From: Anisus vortex
Lineage: Eukaryota > Mollusca > Gastropoda > Planorbidae
Length of the DNA stretch: 64,000 nucleotides
Direction of reading: 5' to 3'
NCBI GenBank assembly: GCA_949126835.1
Contig: OX421495.1
Coordinates: 6,278,011 to 6,342,010, forward strand
Shown here: piece after piece, positions 41,373 to 54,227 of the stretch
Numbering within the stretch: position 1 is the first letter of the stretch
Layout of the letters: every line of letters starts with the position of its first letter
Notes under the pieces: generated by a model
Seen by the model: only the letters and a program-made list of their open reading frames with translations
Database searches by the model: none
What the model was told of the DNA's origin: nothing
Made by a program: the position numbers and the translations under genes

Positions 41373-42162
41373 TTGTGAAAACGTACAACCATGGATCCCC
41401 TTCCACTGTATACTGTATGCCCATGGCGTTCCCTCTTATGTATACTCAGGCCGCCCTGGTCGATATTTGCCCTTCCTTATCAATAACCCCCCTCTCTCTA
41501 TTTCTCTCTTCTCAATCATTCACTCCTTCACTCCTTCACTTTAAAGGCGATTCTGTCCTTCCTTTCTGCAGGTCAACCAGCGTCATGGCCTGGGCTTTGA
41601 GAACGGTCAAGACTGACCAAGCTGATTGATTGCGACTTTCAAATGTATTCCAGACTTGAAACACTGGTGGTCATTTCTTCACTTACCTGACTGTTACGCG
41701 TTTTCATTCTCGATTAGATTACATTTAGACTTATATCAGTGGCAAACACGATTTGACTCAACTCCTTCATATAATATTACATTCACATAAACAATATATA
41801 TATATATAAATTATTCCGACCATCAATCTTCATAACTTCTTTATAGAGATATGCACCTAATTATACGATCCATAGATACGTTAATTTTATGTCATAATGA
41901 AAAACTCCTCCTTGAACACATCTTATAACATATTATGTCTACATATACTTTAGACTTTAAAAAATGCTTAGACTACATCCCACTGAAGTGTCCTTGCAAC
42001 AACTGACCAAATCACTTCCTCTTACTCCCTTTGTTGACGTCCTTAACATCACTCGGTACTACTCTTTCAAATTCACGTGTGTTTCATGCCGTACACACTT
42101 CTCTCTTTCTCACATTCATTTTGGTCCACTGAACGTCATACATATATTTAACTATTTAACTA
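41373..42162. other. Unassigned DNA
   Basis: Small open frames at 41329-41630 and 41964-42353 show no family features. Confidence 0.5.
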
Positions 42163-42249
42163 GGGATGTTAAACGAAAACCGGAATACTGGATTCCGGTT
42201 TTGAAAGCGAAAACCGGTTTTGATTATCAAAACCGGATTTCGGTTTGTT

Positions 42250-43619
42250 GGTTGGAAGTTAGAAGGAAATCATTACTTCAAGTAGAAGACCCCCTTTTTT
42301 GTAGTTCTAATAGAAATATTTTAAATAAATATTGTTGGATTCGCACAAAATAATTCCTGAAACGCCTTGCTAACACTATTTAGTGAGATATTGTTTCTTG
42401 TGTTTCCAAATACCAACTATGGCTTGCGATAAAAACAACATCAAACCAATTGTTAAAGACCAAGTGAAGAGCTTTTTATCAAAATTGAGTTAACATTTGA
42501 TTTTGATAGTAAATAGTGTATTCAGTATCTGAATGTTAAAAAAAAACATTTATACAAAATATCAAAGATACATTTTAAGTAATTAGTTCAATATTTGCAC
42601 TTAAATGTGTATGTTTTTCGGATGATTACTCCAAATCTCGTAGCCATTTGAGATGTTTTTATTTCCGGCAATATAGGAAAGTGACGTAACATAAAGGATT
42701 CCGACTAGGAAAAATGAATATTGTCACGTGTTTTGAATCTATTGCCACATGTTTTGAATCTTTTCCCGGTTCTTATTTTTAACAAAATGGTTAAATATAG
42801 ATTTATAGCGTCTATTTTTATTTATTTATTTCCCTTGTGATACGTCACTGCCGTATGAGGCTATTCCAAATCTCGTTCCTTTGAGAAAAACCTCTTCACT
42901 TGGTCTTTAAGTTAGTCTTTAGATGTGCGCTGCTCTTTGATGTACGCAATGGAAAGAAGCAAACTAGCCCTTCCCTGTGACCCTGAACAATTCGGCTAGA
43001 CACCGCGTCGGTGCTTTATTGTTAACGGCACTATTGAATACACATTCTTTTGATTTGTTCTACGCGAAACCTTTCAATACATTATTTTACAAGTTGCAAT
43101 ATATGCCTCTTCAAATGCTTCTTAATATTATGGTGAACGATAAACGGTAATTTGATTATCACTATTGAAAAATAGTTTTAAATCAATGAGCCCAGATTTT
43201 TGTTTATTTCTAAAGAATTTTATGGTAAATTGTAGGCCTACACAATCATATTGTATTCACACACAGGCCCCACGAGAGGGGGGTACAGCCGGTACGCCGT
43301 ACCGGGGCCCATAAGAGTTTAGGGGGCCCATGAATATTAAAATTTAAAATTAAATTGGCAATTACGCAAGTATCTTTTAATTGTTGCAATAAAGTTAAGA
43401 CCTCCTACAATCTCACGTGGCGTTGGGGGCCCTGAATTTTGAATGTGTACTTGAACATGTTGTTAAATATGCAAAGAAGCCTCTAGTTGTAAACTAAGAC
43501 CTATTTATTTTCGATAGCATTTAAGATCTCTTTTTTATTTTGTTTTCTCCAGAGACACAAATAAAGACCTATGAGCCCTACAGGCTTACAGTTCTTCCTG
43601 TTTGCTTAGTAGCCTAGGC
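42250..43619. other. Unassigned DNA
   Basis: Contains TACAGCCGGTACGCCGTACC, a palindrome followed by GGGGCCC at 43285-43310. No gene. Confidence 0.5.
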
Positions 43620-45356
43620 TAGGAGTCGACAACCTATTGCACGCGTGCCACACATGGCACGCAGAGCGATTTTAGATGGCACGCGAGAGACCTCCAAAAG
43701 GTGCTTCTTGTTGATTTATTTCAATAATTGAATGAGGAGGCACTAACTGTTGAAGCCGATGTTTCTGAATGGCAAGCGACACATTTCAGTGAGTTACAAG
43801 GACGTGGCCAAACAGCATTTTAACTGTTCGACCACTGGAATGGATTTGCATTGAAACTAGACAAATCTTGCACGTTCATTCAATTTCAAAACACTTAACT
43901 ACTTGTAATTCCCTAATTTATGCAATATATTAAAATAGATAGAGCGGAGTTTTATAAATAAAGACAAGACTTTCAAATTTATAGATATAGACTCTTGTTT
44001 TCATACCATGAGCCTGACTGGATTTATCCATATACAACCATATTAGATGTGGATCTTTTTTCTTAAGTGGAGGGATAGTGACCATTTAAAATGCAGCAAG
44101 TTGAATTTTAAACAAACAAATGCTAGATTTGTATAAAAAAAATAATAATTTAAAAGTAATATTAGTTTTTATTTTAAAATAAGGGAGATAATTAACCCGT
44201 TTAGTATTTTTATTTGCTCTAATATGTCCAATATGTTTCATATTTTTCTTTAATAAAAACATTAATGGCTCTTACAATTTAAAATTTTAAAATTTATCAA
44301 ATTATGTAAGCTAGTTGAAAAGTATATAAATATTATATGACTAAAGAATTTATAATAAAATGTGTACATTTTTAAACATTACATTAACTACCAAGTTTGT
44401 ATGATTACAATGTCTCTACACCGCTCAAAGATAATGTGGAAAAAATAGTAACTTGTATTATAATAATGTAAGAGAATATCTCAGTAAAACTGAGATCGAA
44501 ATAAAATTAATGTATAGCAGGTGCCAGATCCATATCTCGAAACACGATAACTAAATGATAATTTTAGGCGATAATTAACTATCAAAATGTGAAAGTTTAG
44601 TAATAAAATTCTGTATTTGGTGTATATGAAAATAAACAAGAAAACCGTAAAAACGAAGTTTTTATCATACTCCCTTTATTTGCAAACTAAGTTTACCATC
44701 ATGTAATTAAATAATTGATTGACTACTGCAAATGAAACGTACAGAAAAAATATCTGTGTCGCAAATCTCAAAAATATCTCCTTACTCCGTATGAATTGTT
44801 CTAAAAATAACCTTAGCGCATAATTTTTTTTTTCTAGCTTTGCGCCGAAAAAAGTATAAAAAGTTACACAGGCATTTTTAACGCGAAATCAAAATATTTC
44901 TTATACTTTTCTTTTAAGAAATGAATATTGTCATAAGTGTAGTATTATTAAGTTGTTTTAACTGAAAATTTGATAGGATGTATTGTTAGGCGCCCCAAAT
45001 CTGCTGTCCAAATTTCAGCTCGATCGGACCACGGGAAGTGGTCGGAAAATCGAAGCCAATTTTTGCACCACGCACGATTGACGGACGATTGCAGACATTG
45101 CAACTTAAAATAAAGGGAGTAATTAAAAAGGATGATAACCAGGAACTCGTTTTTTTTAAAGTTAAATATTAAACGCTCTAAAGATTTTCTCTATACACCT
45201 CGTTTTGGGCCTCTATCTTGCTAAGGCGCTAATTAAATATTATTATTTAAAAATTTTAAAAATATAATAGAGCAGGTTGACTTTCGGGATGTTGGTACGC
45301 TGAATGATCTAAAAATCCTAGTTTGGCACACTATTAGCAAAAAGTTGCCGACTCTG
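43620..45356. mobile_element. hAT family copy C
   Basis: Starts TAGGAGTCGACAACC, ends GTTGCCGACTCTG. Flanks GCCTAGGC and GCCTAAAT share five of eight bases. It carries a nested Stowaway-like MITE (44670-45119). Confidence 0.8.
44670..45119. mobile_element. Stowaway-like Tc1/mariner MITE (450 bp)
   Basis: Inverted ends CTCCCTTTATTT and AAATAAAGGGAG flanked by TA. It sits inside hAT copy C. No coding. Confidence 0.85.
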
Positions 45357-46489
45357 GCCTAAATACTCTATGTCGCTGCATATCGGCACTAGTATGGCAG
45401 TCAAACTAGTTAGTCAATTCTTTTACACTTTAATGATTTCCTGTGCGGTAGCCAAGAGGGGAGATTGAACTTTGAAGGTATCATCATTTTAGACAAATGT
45501 ATTGATAATTTAAAACACTTTTTTTTTGGGTCATTTAACAAAATGTATTTTGGGAAGAGTTTGTAAAAAAAAAAACTATGTGTCAACTGTATTGCCACAG
45601 CAGATCTAACCTTACATTAGACTACACAGCATACATTACTGGTGAATATTTATAACTGACAAGAAAAACACCAATAGTTAAATCACTAAACCTAGAAACA
45701 CTAGAGTCACTATAGAACATAAATTATCAATCAACAGTGAGAGTCACTTTTCCCATTTTACACATCTTTGTAATATTATTTGCAAGATCAATGGGTCTAC
45801 TGAAGTGCAGGAACAATTACTATAATATAAACTAAGAACTATGTACTTGATTAAAGTATTTTCGTAACAGACCTGTAAGGCTTTGATTGAAATGATTACA
45901 CTCTAATGGTAAATGTTAACACTTATGACAGTTTCACAAAATGGTCCGCAGGCCTTGTAAAAAGATTCCTGAATTTTCAAACGTATGTAATACAAATAAA
46001 TCATCTAGATAATCTTTTTTCCGTCAGCCATTAGGCTGTGGAACACCCTGGACCAGGCCCCCATCACTGCCCCCCTACAGTTCCGGCTTTCAAATCGTCA
46101 CTTAAGTGCTGGTCTAAAAACCTAAAGTGACACTCTTTTATCTGTATATATTGTTGTTTGTTATGTGTTATATTGTTATGTGTATTTAAATTGTGGACTT
46201 TTTTCCTCGGTTCTAACAGTATTATGAAGAAGAAGAAGAAGAAGATATGACTAGTGTTTAAAAAAAAGTGTGTGGGGAAGGGAGGGGGGCCCAGAAAAGA
46301 TCTCGTACCGGCATCTTTTTTTTCTCCCGAGGGCCCTGTTCACACAAATCGACCCCTTGAATGCCCTGCAAACACTAATTAAGTTTGAAGTATTTTTCAA
46401 ACATACCTACAAAACTACGCACATTTGACATTTCCGGCATGTGACTTGTGACAATGTGCGAAAAGGGGGGGGGGGAAAGGGGAGATAAC
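45357..46489. other. Upstream DNA with a short LINE piece
   Basis: 45645-45715 matches the LINE RT region (ACACCAATAGTTAAATCACT, AACCTAGAAACACTAGAG). 46020-46240 resembles an EST-like 3' region ending in (GAA)n. No gene. Confidence 0.5.
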
Positions 46490-46562
46490 CGAAATCCGGT
46501 TTTAAATCGGTTTTGTAGAACCGAAAACCGGTTTTGGAAAAAAAACGGTTTTAACATCCTTA

Positions 46563-46989
46563 TATTTAACCTGTAGCACGGACCAAACGGATTTTTAGCC
46601 AGCATCAGGATGGTCACAATAGCCACAATATTAGAAAAATCTAATACATTCCACATTATTCAACCAAACTTGTGTAAGATAAAAATGTATTGATCAAGAT
46701 AAATAAGTAATTAGCTTCATTAAACTTAAGGAAAACTCACAAAACTCGTATAAGTTACATCTCTGGGGACATGAGTAGAGCAGGCTTTTAGTAGTACCGT
46801 ACTAATAGTCTCGACTATTTACGATGGTTAAATTGAGATCACTCGTAGATCTCTGATATACAGGGGGGAATAATTTAGTTCCAATAGTTTTTGCCGCTCG
46901 TGCTTCAGGGACAGGAGAAGACTACTGCGGCATGATGGGAAATAACTAGCAATCAATCTTTTTTCTGTCAGAAAGTTTGTTTTTTTACT
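46563..46989. other. Unassigned DNA
   Basis: No element recognised. Confidence 0.5.
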
Positions 46990-47029
46990 TTAATTTTCAG
47001 TGTAGACATCTCACATTAAAACTGATCGT

Positions 47030-47835
47030 TTATAGTATAGTTTATAGTTTAGTCTATAGTTTAGAGTTTAGTTTAGAGTTTAGTTTAGAGTTTAGTTTAG
47101 AGTTTAGTTTAGAGTTTAGTGTTGAGTTTAGTTTAGAGTTTAGTTTAGAGTTTAGTGTTGAGTTTAGTTTATAGTTAAATTAAGAGTTTAGTTTAGATTT
47201 TAGTTTAGAGTTTGGTTTAGAGTTTAGTTTAGAGTTTAGTTTAGAGTTTAGAGTTTAGTTTAGAGTTTGGTTTAGAGTTTGGTTTAGAGTTTAGTTTAGA
47301 GTTTAGTTTAGAGTTTAGAGTTTAGTTTAGAGTTTGGTTTAGAGTTTAGTTTAGAGTTTAGTTTAGAGTTTAGAGTTTGGTTTAGAGTTTGGTTTAGAGT
47401 TTGGTTTAGAGTTTAGTTTAGAGTTTAGTTTAGAGTTTAGTTTAGAGTTTAGTTTAGAGTTTAGTGTTGAGTTTAGTTTATAGTTAAATTAAGAGTTTAG
47501 TTTAGAGTTTAGTTTAGAGTTTAGTTTAGAGTTTGGTTTAGAGTTTAGTTTAGAGTTTAGTTTAGAGTTTAGAGTTTAGTTTAGAGTTTGGTTTAGAGTT
47601 TGGTTTAGAGTTTAGTTTAGAGTTTAGTTTAGAGTTTAGAGTTTAGTTTAGAGTTTGGTTTAGAGTTTAGTTTAGAGTTTAGTTTAGAGTTTAGAGTTTG
47701 GTTTAGAGTTTGGTTTAGAGTTTGGTTTAGAGTTTAGTTTAGAGTTTAGTTTAGAGTTTAGTTTAGAGTTTAGTTTAGAGTTTAGTTTAGAGTTTAGTGT
47801 TTAGTTTGGAGTTTAGTTTAGAGTTTAGTTTAATT
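47030..47835. repeat. 12-bp tandem array with higher-order structure
   Basis: Units GAGTTTAGTTTA and GAGTTTGGTTTA. The rare motif TATAGTTAAATTAAG occurs at 47170 and again at 47479, so a segment of about 309 bp has been duplicated inside the array. Confidence 0.95.
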
Positions 47836-48021
47836 TGAGTAGACTAGGATCTCAAAAGATTGAATAGTTTTCCTAATGTCTTGGTTCAATTTCTGTGGCA
47901 GCAGATAACAAGAAATTTATTTCAAACTCTCGACCATTTATGTCGTTTTCTTAACCCAAAAAAATACAACAAAAAAAAAAAAGTTTAAGACCAGATGATA
48001 AGATCTGTTTTTCTAGTTCAC

Positions 48022-48976
48022 TAGAACATTTGTAATCACGTGACAAAAAGCACGTGCTGTTTGTTTACTGTGTCTAGTGGTGACAAATGGCAGTCTTAAA
48101 AAGTTTTTTTTTTTTTAGATATCATCATTTCAACAATATGACGATGAAAATTAACATTCAAAGCTACATTTAAACGATTAAAAATCAATGGAATATGTAC
48201 CGTAAGAAGTGCAGAATATTTTATTAAAGATGTCGATTGTCGAAAGTTAGCCTATCTTAGCTTACTATCTAAAAGTAAAGCATAGGCTGTACAATGTTTT
48301 ACAAGAGCTACTGAAAAACAATAAAAGCCTCAAATATTGTTTGACTACTTAGGACTAATATCACAGTTAAATATCAATATTTATGCAAACAAATTCCCTA
48401 TATTTTGCGTGTAAAATAGACTAGTTATATAACAATGTTATTCAACATCATCACCATCATGGCTGCTATTTAGGCCCTACTTAGTTGCGTCATCTAGAAA
48501 CATTAGTTAGACCTATACTAGAATATACAGCATCTGTATGGGACCCATCAACTAAAGATAACATTAAAAAATTGGAACAAAATCCAAAAAAGAGCTGCAA
48601 GGTTCATAACCAGTGAATATTCCCAATTAACAAGAGTAACACCATTAATCAAATCACTAAACCTAGAAACACTAGAGGACAGAAGGGCAAAGAGTAAAGT
48701 AGTAATAATACATAAAGCATTAAACTCTAATTTAGAAATACAACCCAATAACAACCTGTTGCAAAGCTCAGATAAACATAAAGACAAAAACACTTTGCCT
48801 GAACAAACCAGGAAAACCAGTAACTTAACATCATTTAAAACATCAATAAAAATGCAAGACTAGACTCGGACCACGGATGAGCGTAGGACGCAATAATCTT
48901 ATTTATAGAAGGAGCGTCTGTAATGTATAAGATAAGATAAGAAACCTAAGCCACGCCTATTGCAAATGCTCGATAG
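48022..48976 (-). mobile_element. TA-type MITE, inverted copy, split by a LINE
   Basis: The ends TTTGTAATCACGTGAC and CCTAAGCCACGCCTATTGCA match the 38241-38795 element in reverse. A LINE 3' end (about 48490-48946) lies between. Confidence 0.7.
48490..48946 (+). pseudogene. LINE reverse-transcriptase fragment and 3' end
   Basis: The frame reads VRPILEYTASVWDPSTKDNI, then (after a 1-bp shift) [19 protein letters not shown] and [20 protein letters not shown]. There is an internal deletion before LPEQTRKTS. It ends in GGAGCGTCTGTAATGTATAA and AAGATAAGATAAG. Confidence 0.85.
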
Positions 48977-50384
48977 AATGTTTGCGACAATACAATGGAC
49001 AAGTCTTAACGTGTATGCATGCATAAAAGGTCACGTGCAAAAACATTTCCGTTCTTATTCGATCATTTTATTCGAAACAATGTCTGTGTGCTACTTTACT
49101 GGTTGTACTCATTTGTTGGGGATTAAAATTTATTTCATTTCCAATAGATGTTTACAAAGCAAAACAATGTATTGTGAAAGTCAGAAGGGAATAATCACCT
49201 TTTTAAAATATCAAACTTATTGCTTAATGCAAAATATTTTTTGTTATTCGTTTGTATGAATTTACGCATTTTGTTTTTCAATAACCAAGAAAAGGCAACT
49301 CTTGACTCATTTATTTTGTAAACAAAAAAAAAATTAACTTCACGCGACTAACACTTGAGTATTAATGATCGCCTGTTCACTTTTGATGTTAAAAACGGAT
49401 TCCTCATAACTAATATTGTATCCTTTGTATAATTCTAAAAGACTAGAACTGGCCGTCGAGGTTGAAATCAATTGTCAAACACCAGCAAAAGCATGTTTTT
49501 TTGTTATTAGTTTAAAAATAGAACAGGAAGTTCACGAACATTCGGGTTCAAAAGTTCACGCCTCATTAAGACTTGTCCATAATGGTTATATTTAACAATA
49601 CAGACAATTAAAAATTTGTTATGCCAGAAATGTCTGGTAAGAAAACACGTAAAAGAAATTATCTCTATAAATAAAAGAGCACAAAAATACGCTAACAGAG
49701 AAACATAGAATAAACAATTCATAGAGTAAATGGCGAACTGCTACAAACGGTCGTTACAAAAATTATCTAACGAAAATAGACATTCCACCATTGTGTGCTA
49801 ATTGTATTTACATCAGTAATAGAGCTATGTCCCTTCAGTGATATCTTTCAGTAGTCTCTCTTCTCTGCTGTGTCCGTTGTTGTTTGTTTTTCATCGCCTG
49901 CGCAAATTTGCACATCTCGAGTTATGTCCCCTTCTTCCGCTTGACAACGTTTGTTTACAAATAGACACGTCGACGTAATGCACCATTTGCAAAAGGGCAC
50001 GAGAGTCAGTATCAAGAAAGACAACCTTATTTGCCGCCGTTTAAGGAAGTTTATGTCCCCTTGTTTAACCTTTGAACTCAATATCTCACATCGATTTGAC
50101 AGAAATAATATGTAGTCTACGGTTTCTGTTTCATTGAAGAAAATAATAAAATTATGTGGTAGATGTTTTTCTGAAAAGCTTTGTTTTACGCAGTACCCAG
50201 ACAATGGCGAGACGCTTGGCAATGAATGGCTACATTAAACATTTATAGCTGAAAATAGATAAAATAGCTTTATGGCATATTTCTCCTTAATGTCAGCTTT
50301 ATATCATTATTGGACATAACAGTGCAGGCATTAATAGCGGGAGTGTGTGTGTGTATGGGGGGAGGGAGGGTAGAGGGGAGTTTG
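48977..50384. other. Unassigned DNA
   Basis: A 124-codon minus-strand frame at 49848-50222 has no recognisable domain. No element recognised. Confidence 0.5.
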
Positions 50385-50690
50385 TTGGTGTTCCTCGTCA
50401 CTTCTGGCCTCAGAGCTGGCAAATTGTGCAAGTCACCGATTCGCTGCCATTAAGAGTACACCGACGAGCTAACATACGGTGGACGCCATCTGCTGCGCGT
50501 CAGAGAATCGTTGCTCAGGCGAGAACAACTGAAACTCGGTGGGGAGGAAAGAACGGGGTGTATCAATACCCGTCTCGCCGAGCCCGGTGATGGCCTATAT
50601 ACCGACAGTGCAGGTATGCGAGCAATACCGCCCCGTCAATGATCCAAGGGGAATTATGTAGGGGAAAAATGTAGTGCGTGTGCCTGAGGG
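50385..50690 (+). repeat. Dispersed GC-richer repeat, copy 2
   Basis: Partner of 39655-40020 in opposite orientation. It also contains the AACTCGGTGGGGAGGAAAG stretch equivalent to the G-run region of copy 1. Confidence 0.75.
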
Positions 50691-51644
50691 AAACCTACTG
50701 TATGCTGCATGCCCCGATCTACTGAAAACCTCGGACAGGATCATGGTGTGAAGCCCCTCCGCCTTTGACTCACCCCTTCGACACTACGCCTTGAGCTTAA
50801 GAGCCATAAGGATCGTCTAGTTTTAAGAGACATTTAAAATAGGTGTTCCCACCGGTTCCCTAATCCTGTGTGTTATACGTTCTAAAAATGTTCCCTAAGT
50901 TTCTTTTCTTGGGTTTTTTTCTGCCTTCCTCGCGGTTCCCCTTTGCCCTGCACTAAAGGTTCACAACCATTCACTTACGGTTCCATGTTCCCGGATGTAC
51001 CACCTACTGCTGTGTTTGTATCAATGTGTTCTCTCTACGTCACACATCTTGCTCGACATTCTGACGTCATAGAAACGGCTTTGAATCATGGGCTGGCTCT
51101 ACAGTAATAATCTACGCTCTCTCTCTTCCCAGCGTTCTCAAAGAGCGGAAGTGGGAAAACATTCGCGCTTTAAAAAAACAAGTGCCGTACAGAGATGATA
51201 TAAGAATAAAATAAAATAAATATCATTTTTGATGGGTCTTGCATCGTTACCATGACAACGGGAGTTTAAAAAAAATACAAACATAAAATGAAGAGCGTCA
51301 ACCGGAAATAGATAAAGTAGCTTGCGTTCGTTAAAATTTTAAAAGAGTATATTTTACTATTTTCATGAATATTTTCGGACTGAGCTTAGAGCCGTGGAGC
51401 AAAGAATTATTGCCCGGGTATGTTGACGAGCTAATATTGCTCTCTGATAAAGAAACAATATAATCATACAATGATTTATTTACAACATTCTACACACTGT
51501 TTGGTGAAAACAATGAACTGGACCGTTTGTTTTTTTTTACTTGAGGATTATAAATGTAAACATTCAAAATTAAGCTTTTTAAAAATTTGTTTCGATGCTA
51601 GTGATTTTCTTGTTTTTCCACTAACTTGAATTTAAAAAACAAAA
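50691..51644. other. Unassigned DNA
   Basis: 50830-51180 has balanced base content and short GC-rich stretches. It could hold an upstream exon or promoter, but no signal is convincing. Confidence 0.4.
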
Positions 51645-53530
51645 AAAGTATCCCGTCGGACTAAAATGATCCATATGGCCGGTTCACCAGTTTCTGTGCC
51701 ACGGCATATTAGGTGATTGTGTGTCCAGCACTATGCACAGCAGTGGCGTAGCCAGGTTTTGACGCTAGGGGGAGCGAAATTTTAGGAAAAAGGCCCCACT
51801 TTTAGAAATTTTCCCACATTAATAGAATAACTAAGAATTCGTACGTATCAAGTGTTATAAGAAAACCCTGTGCCTCAGGATACACACTGTATAATAGTGT
51901 AGTTTTTATTAACCATTTACGATTCTTTTTCTAGCAGCTAATAATGATGGGAATTTCTGTAAAATTGATTGCATCTACTGCTCATTTTCGGAATGAACAT
52001 CTAGTATCGAAAAATATTATAGGATCAACGCGAATGCGCTATAGCAGGTGTCGGCACCCTAAGGAATGCATGCCAGACTTGGCCCTCAGAACGATTTTCA
52101 GTGACACTCGAAAGACCTCCAAGAATATTCTTCAATACGATTGAAAACAACGTGTCAGCATAATTAGTGGGTGCTGCATGGCAAACGACATGGGAATCAC
52201 ACTGGACGTCGACTGTTTCAGTTCAGGAATCTTTGTATGCATTGGACTTGCAATCTGTGATTGAATCACTTGTTAAGATAGTCAATTGTATAGTTTATTA
52301 AGTCTCTTCTAGAAGAAAGTCAGACGGTCAGACGGAGTATAGGTAAAGTCTTAGATAGATTCATTTCTTGTCTGGAAGCAATTAAGATGTATCTTAATGG
52401 AGAACAAAATCCGTCATTGAATGAGGAGAACTCGCTGTTGAAGCAGTTGTTTCTGAATCACATGGCGACACGTTTGAGTGAGTTAAACTTCCATTTACAA
52501 GACTGGGTCCAAAAGCACTTGAAGTGTTGGGCAACTGGAATGGATTTGCATTGAAACTGGGCATATCTTTCCGTGAAATCAATTTCAAAACATTTAACTC
52601 TTTCCCTAATTTAAAGCAAATTAAGATAGATGAGCATTTTCAGAAGTACACTAGTTATATTTAAACAATTAACTCGTTTGGTATCACTAGCATCAAATTT
52701 GGATAATTGACTTGAAGGGAAATAATTAACCAGTTTTTTTTTTTACATTAATATTTCTAATATGTTTCTTTTTTGTTTACTTTAAAAAAATTAATGGCTT
52801 ATGGCTTACAATTTATAACTCTAAAATGATCAAATTACCCAAAATAGTTGAAAATAATATAAATATGTTATGACTAAAGAATGTACATGTACAATTTTAA
52901 ACATTAAAATAACTACCTAGTTTGTATAATTATTATGTATCTCTTCAGTATATACTAGCATTGCGGAAAAAGCCCTACATATTAAAATAATAATATATGT
53001 TCGAGTATATCTCAGTTATTCTGAGATCAAACATTAGAGAATATATATCTATTACTAGAATAAGTTATTAACAACTAAATTCAAATGTTTATAACTATTA
53101 ATGTGTAAGTTCAGTAATGCAATTGTGTATAAGCTACGAATGGATTATTTTCAAAAAGCCGATAATAACAAACAGGTTTTTTTTTTATTAAATATAAAAC
53201 GCTTTAATGATTTTCTCTATTACGCTCCGTTTTTTTTTTTAACTTGGTCTTGCTACGGCACTAAATAAATTATCTTTTAAAAATAATATAGTTGATCAGT
53301 TTGAATTTCACGCTGTTGGTACGCTGAATGATTCTAAATGATTGTAATAAATTAAATTGTTGAAATGCAGCATAAATTGTGCCTCGTGGCTGGTTAAAAT
53401 TATTAATTAAATAATCTTTTTCCCGAAAAGGCCCTTTTTTTCGAAAATGGTCGTAGCGGAGCGCTCCTGCTCCCTCCCTGGCTACTCTACTGAGGCACAG
53501 CCAGTCGAACGCGCGGCCGCATGGCCACTT
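51645..53530 (-). mobile_element. SINE split by a hAT element
   Basis: 51645-51740 (CCCGTCGGACTAAAATGATC to CACTATGCACAG) and 53493-53530 (CAGCCAGTCGAACGCGCGGC) are the two sides of one SINE copy. Confidence 0.7.
51741..53492. mobile_element. hAT element with nested hAT copy D
   Basis: The ends CAGTGGCGTAGCCAGG and CCTGGCTACTCTACTG are inverted; ATGCACAG and AGGCACAG form an 8-bp duplication with one mismatch. Inside, 52050-53345 is family copy D (GGTGTCGGCACCCTAAGGAA start, truncated right end). Confidence 0.8.
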
Positions 53531-54055
53531 ATTGCGTTCTACGCTCATCCGTTGTATGAGTCTAGTCCTGCATTTTGATTGATGCTTTAAATAATGTCAA
53601 GTTATTGGTATTCCTGGTATATTCAGGCAACCCATTCTATGCCCGGATGCCACTCGGGAAGAAAGAGTACTTATATGCGTTAGTTCTTGCATATGGGATA
53701 TAAAAAAATCCTTATGTTTATCTGAGCATTGTATGAGATTGTTTTGGTATTGTACTTCTTCTAAGTTAGAAATCATTACTATTTTGCTTGTCCCCTTCTT
53801 TTCTCTAGTGTTTCGAGGTTTAGTGATTAAACTATTGATGTTACAAATGTCAGTTGTGAATGGTTAACCCTTGCAGTCCCGGGCGCGTATATAGCGGAAC
53901 TGAAGGCAGCATAGATAGAAGTAGGTCGGTACGGGAAGGGTTAATAGAAATGAACCTTGCAACTGTTTTCTGGATCTGTCCTAATTTAATAAATGTTTTC
54001 TTTAGTTAATAGTTTCAGAAGATGCATATTCTAGTATAGGTTTAACTAATGTTTT
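53524..54055 (-). mobile_element. LINE 3' region, minus strand
   Basis: Begins TTATTGCGTTCTACGCTCAT, then the RT thumb region in reverse (AACCCATTCTATGCCCGGAT) through ATGAACCTTGCAACTG. Several indels break the frame. Confidence 0.8.
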
Positions 54056-54227
54056 AGTTGTATGTTCTTGTAACATTGGTAAAAAAGAAATCAAATGTAT
54101 TTATTGCTCCATCAATTGAACAACTCTATGCATTTAGTTTATATTTTGTCCCTCTATGTAAGCATATTATGTCTGTCATTAAGTCTGTCCATCAATATAT
54201 CGCTTTATGGCTGTGTGTATCTATATG

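Larger units (their letters stand above)
42163..46562. mobile_element. CCGGTTTT-type MITE apparently split by 4.2 kb
   Basis: The left half (42163-42246) begins GGGATGTTAAACGAAAACCG and stops inside the element; the right half (46490-46562) carries the rest and ends TTTTAACATCC. Together they cover the element at 38834-38970. No clean target duplication at the break. Confidence 0.5.

Noticed and set aside
47030..47835. Interstitial telomere repeat
   Set aside because: The unit GAGTTTAGTTTA is not TTAGGG or a known telomere repeat and has higher-order structure of a minisatellite.
49848..50222. 124-codon minus-strand frame as receptor 5' exon
   Set aside because: No signal peptide, no similarity to the start of GPR158-type ligand domains, no phase-1 donor that fits exon A.
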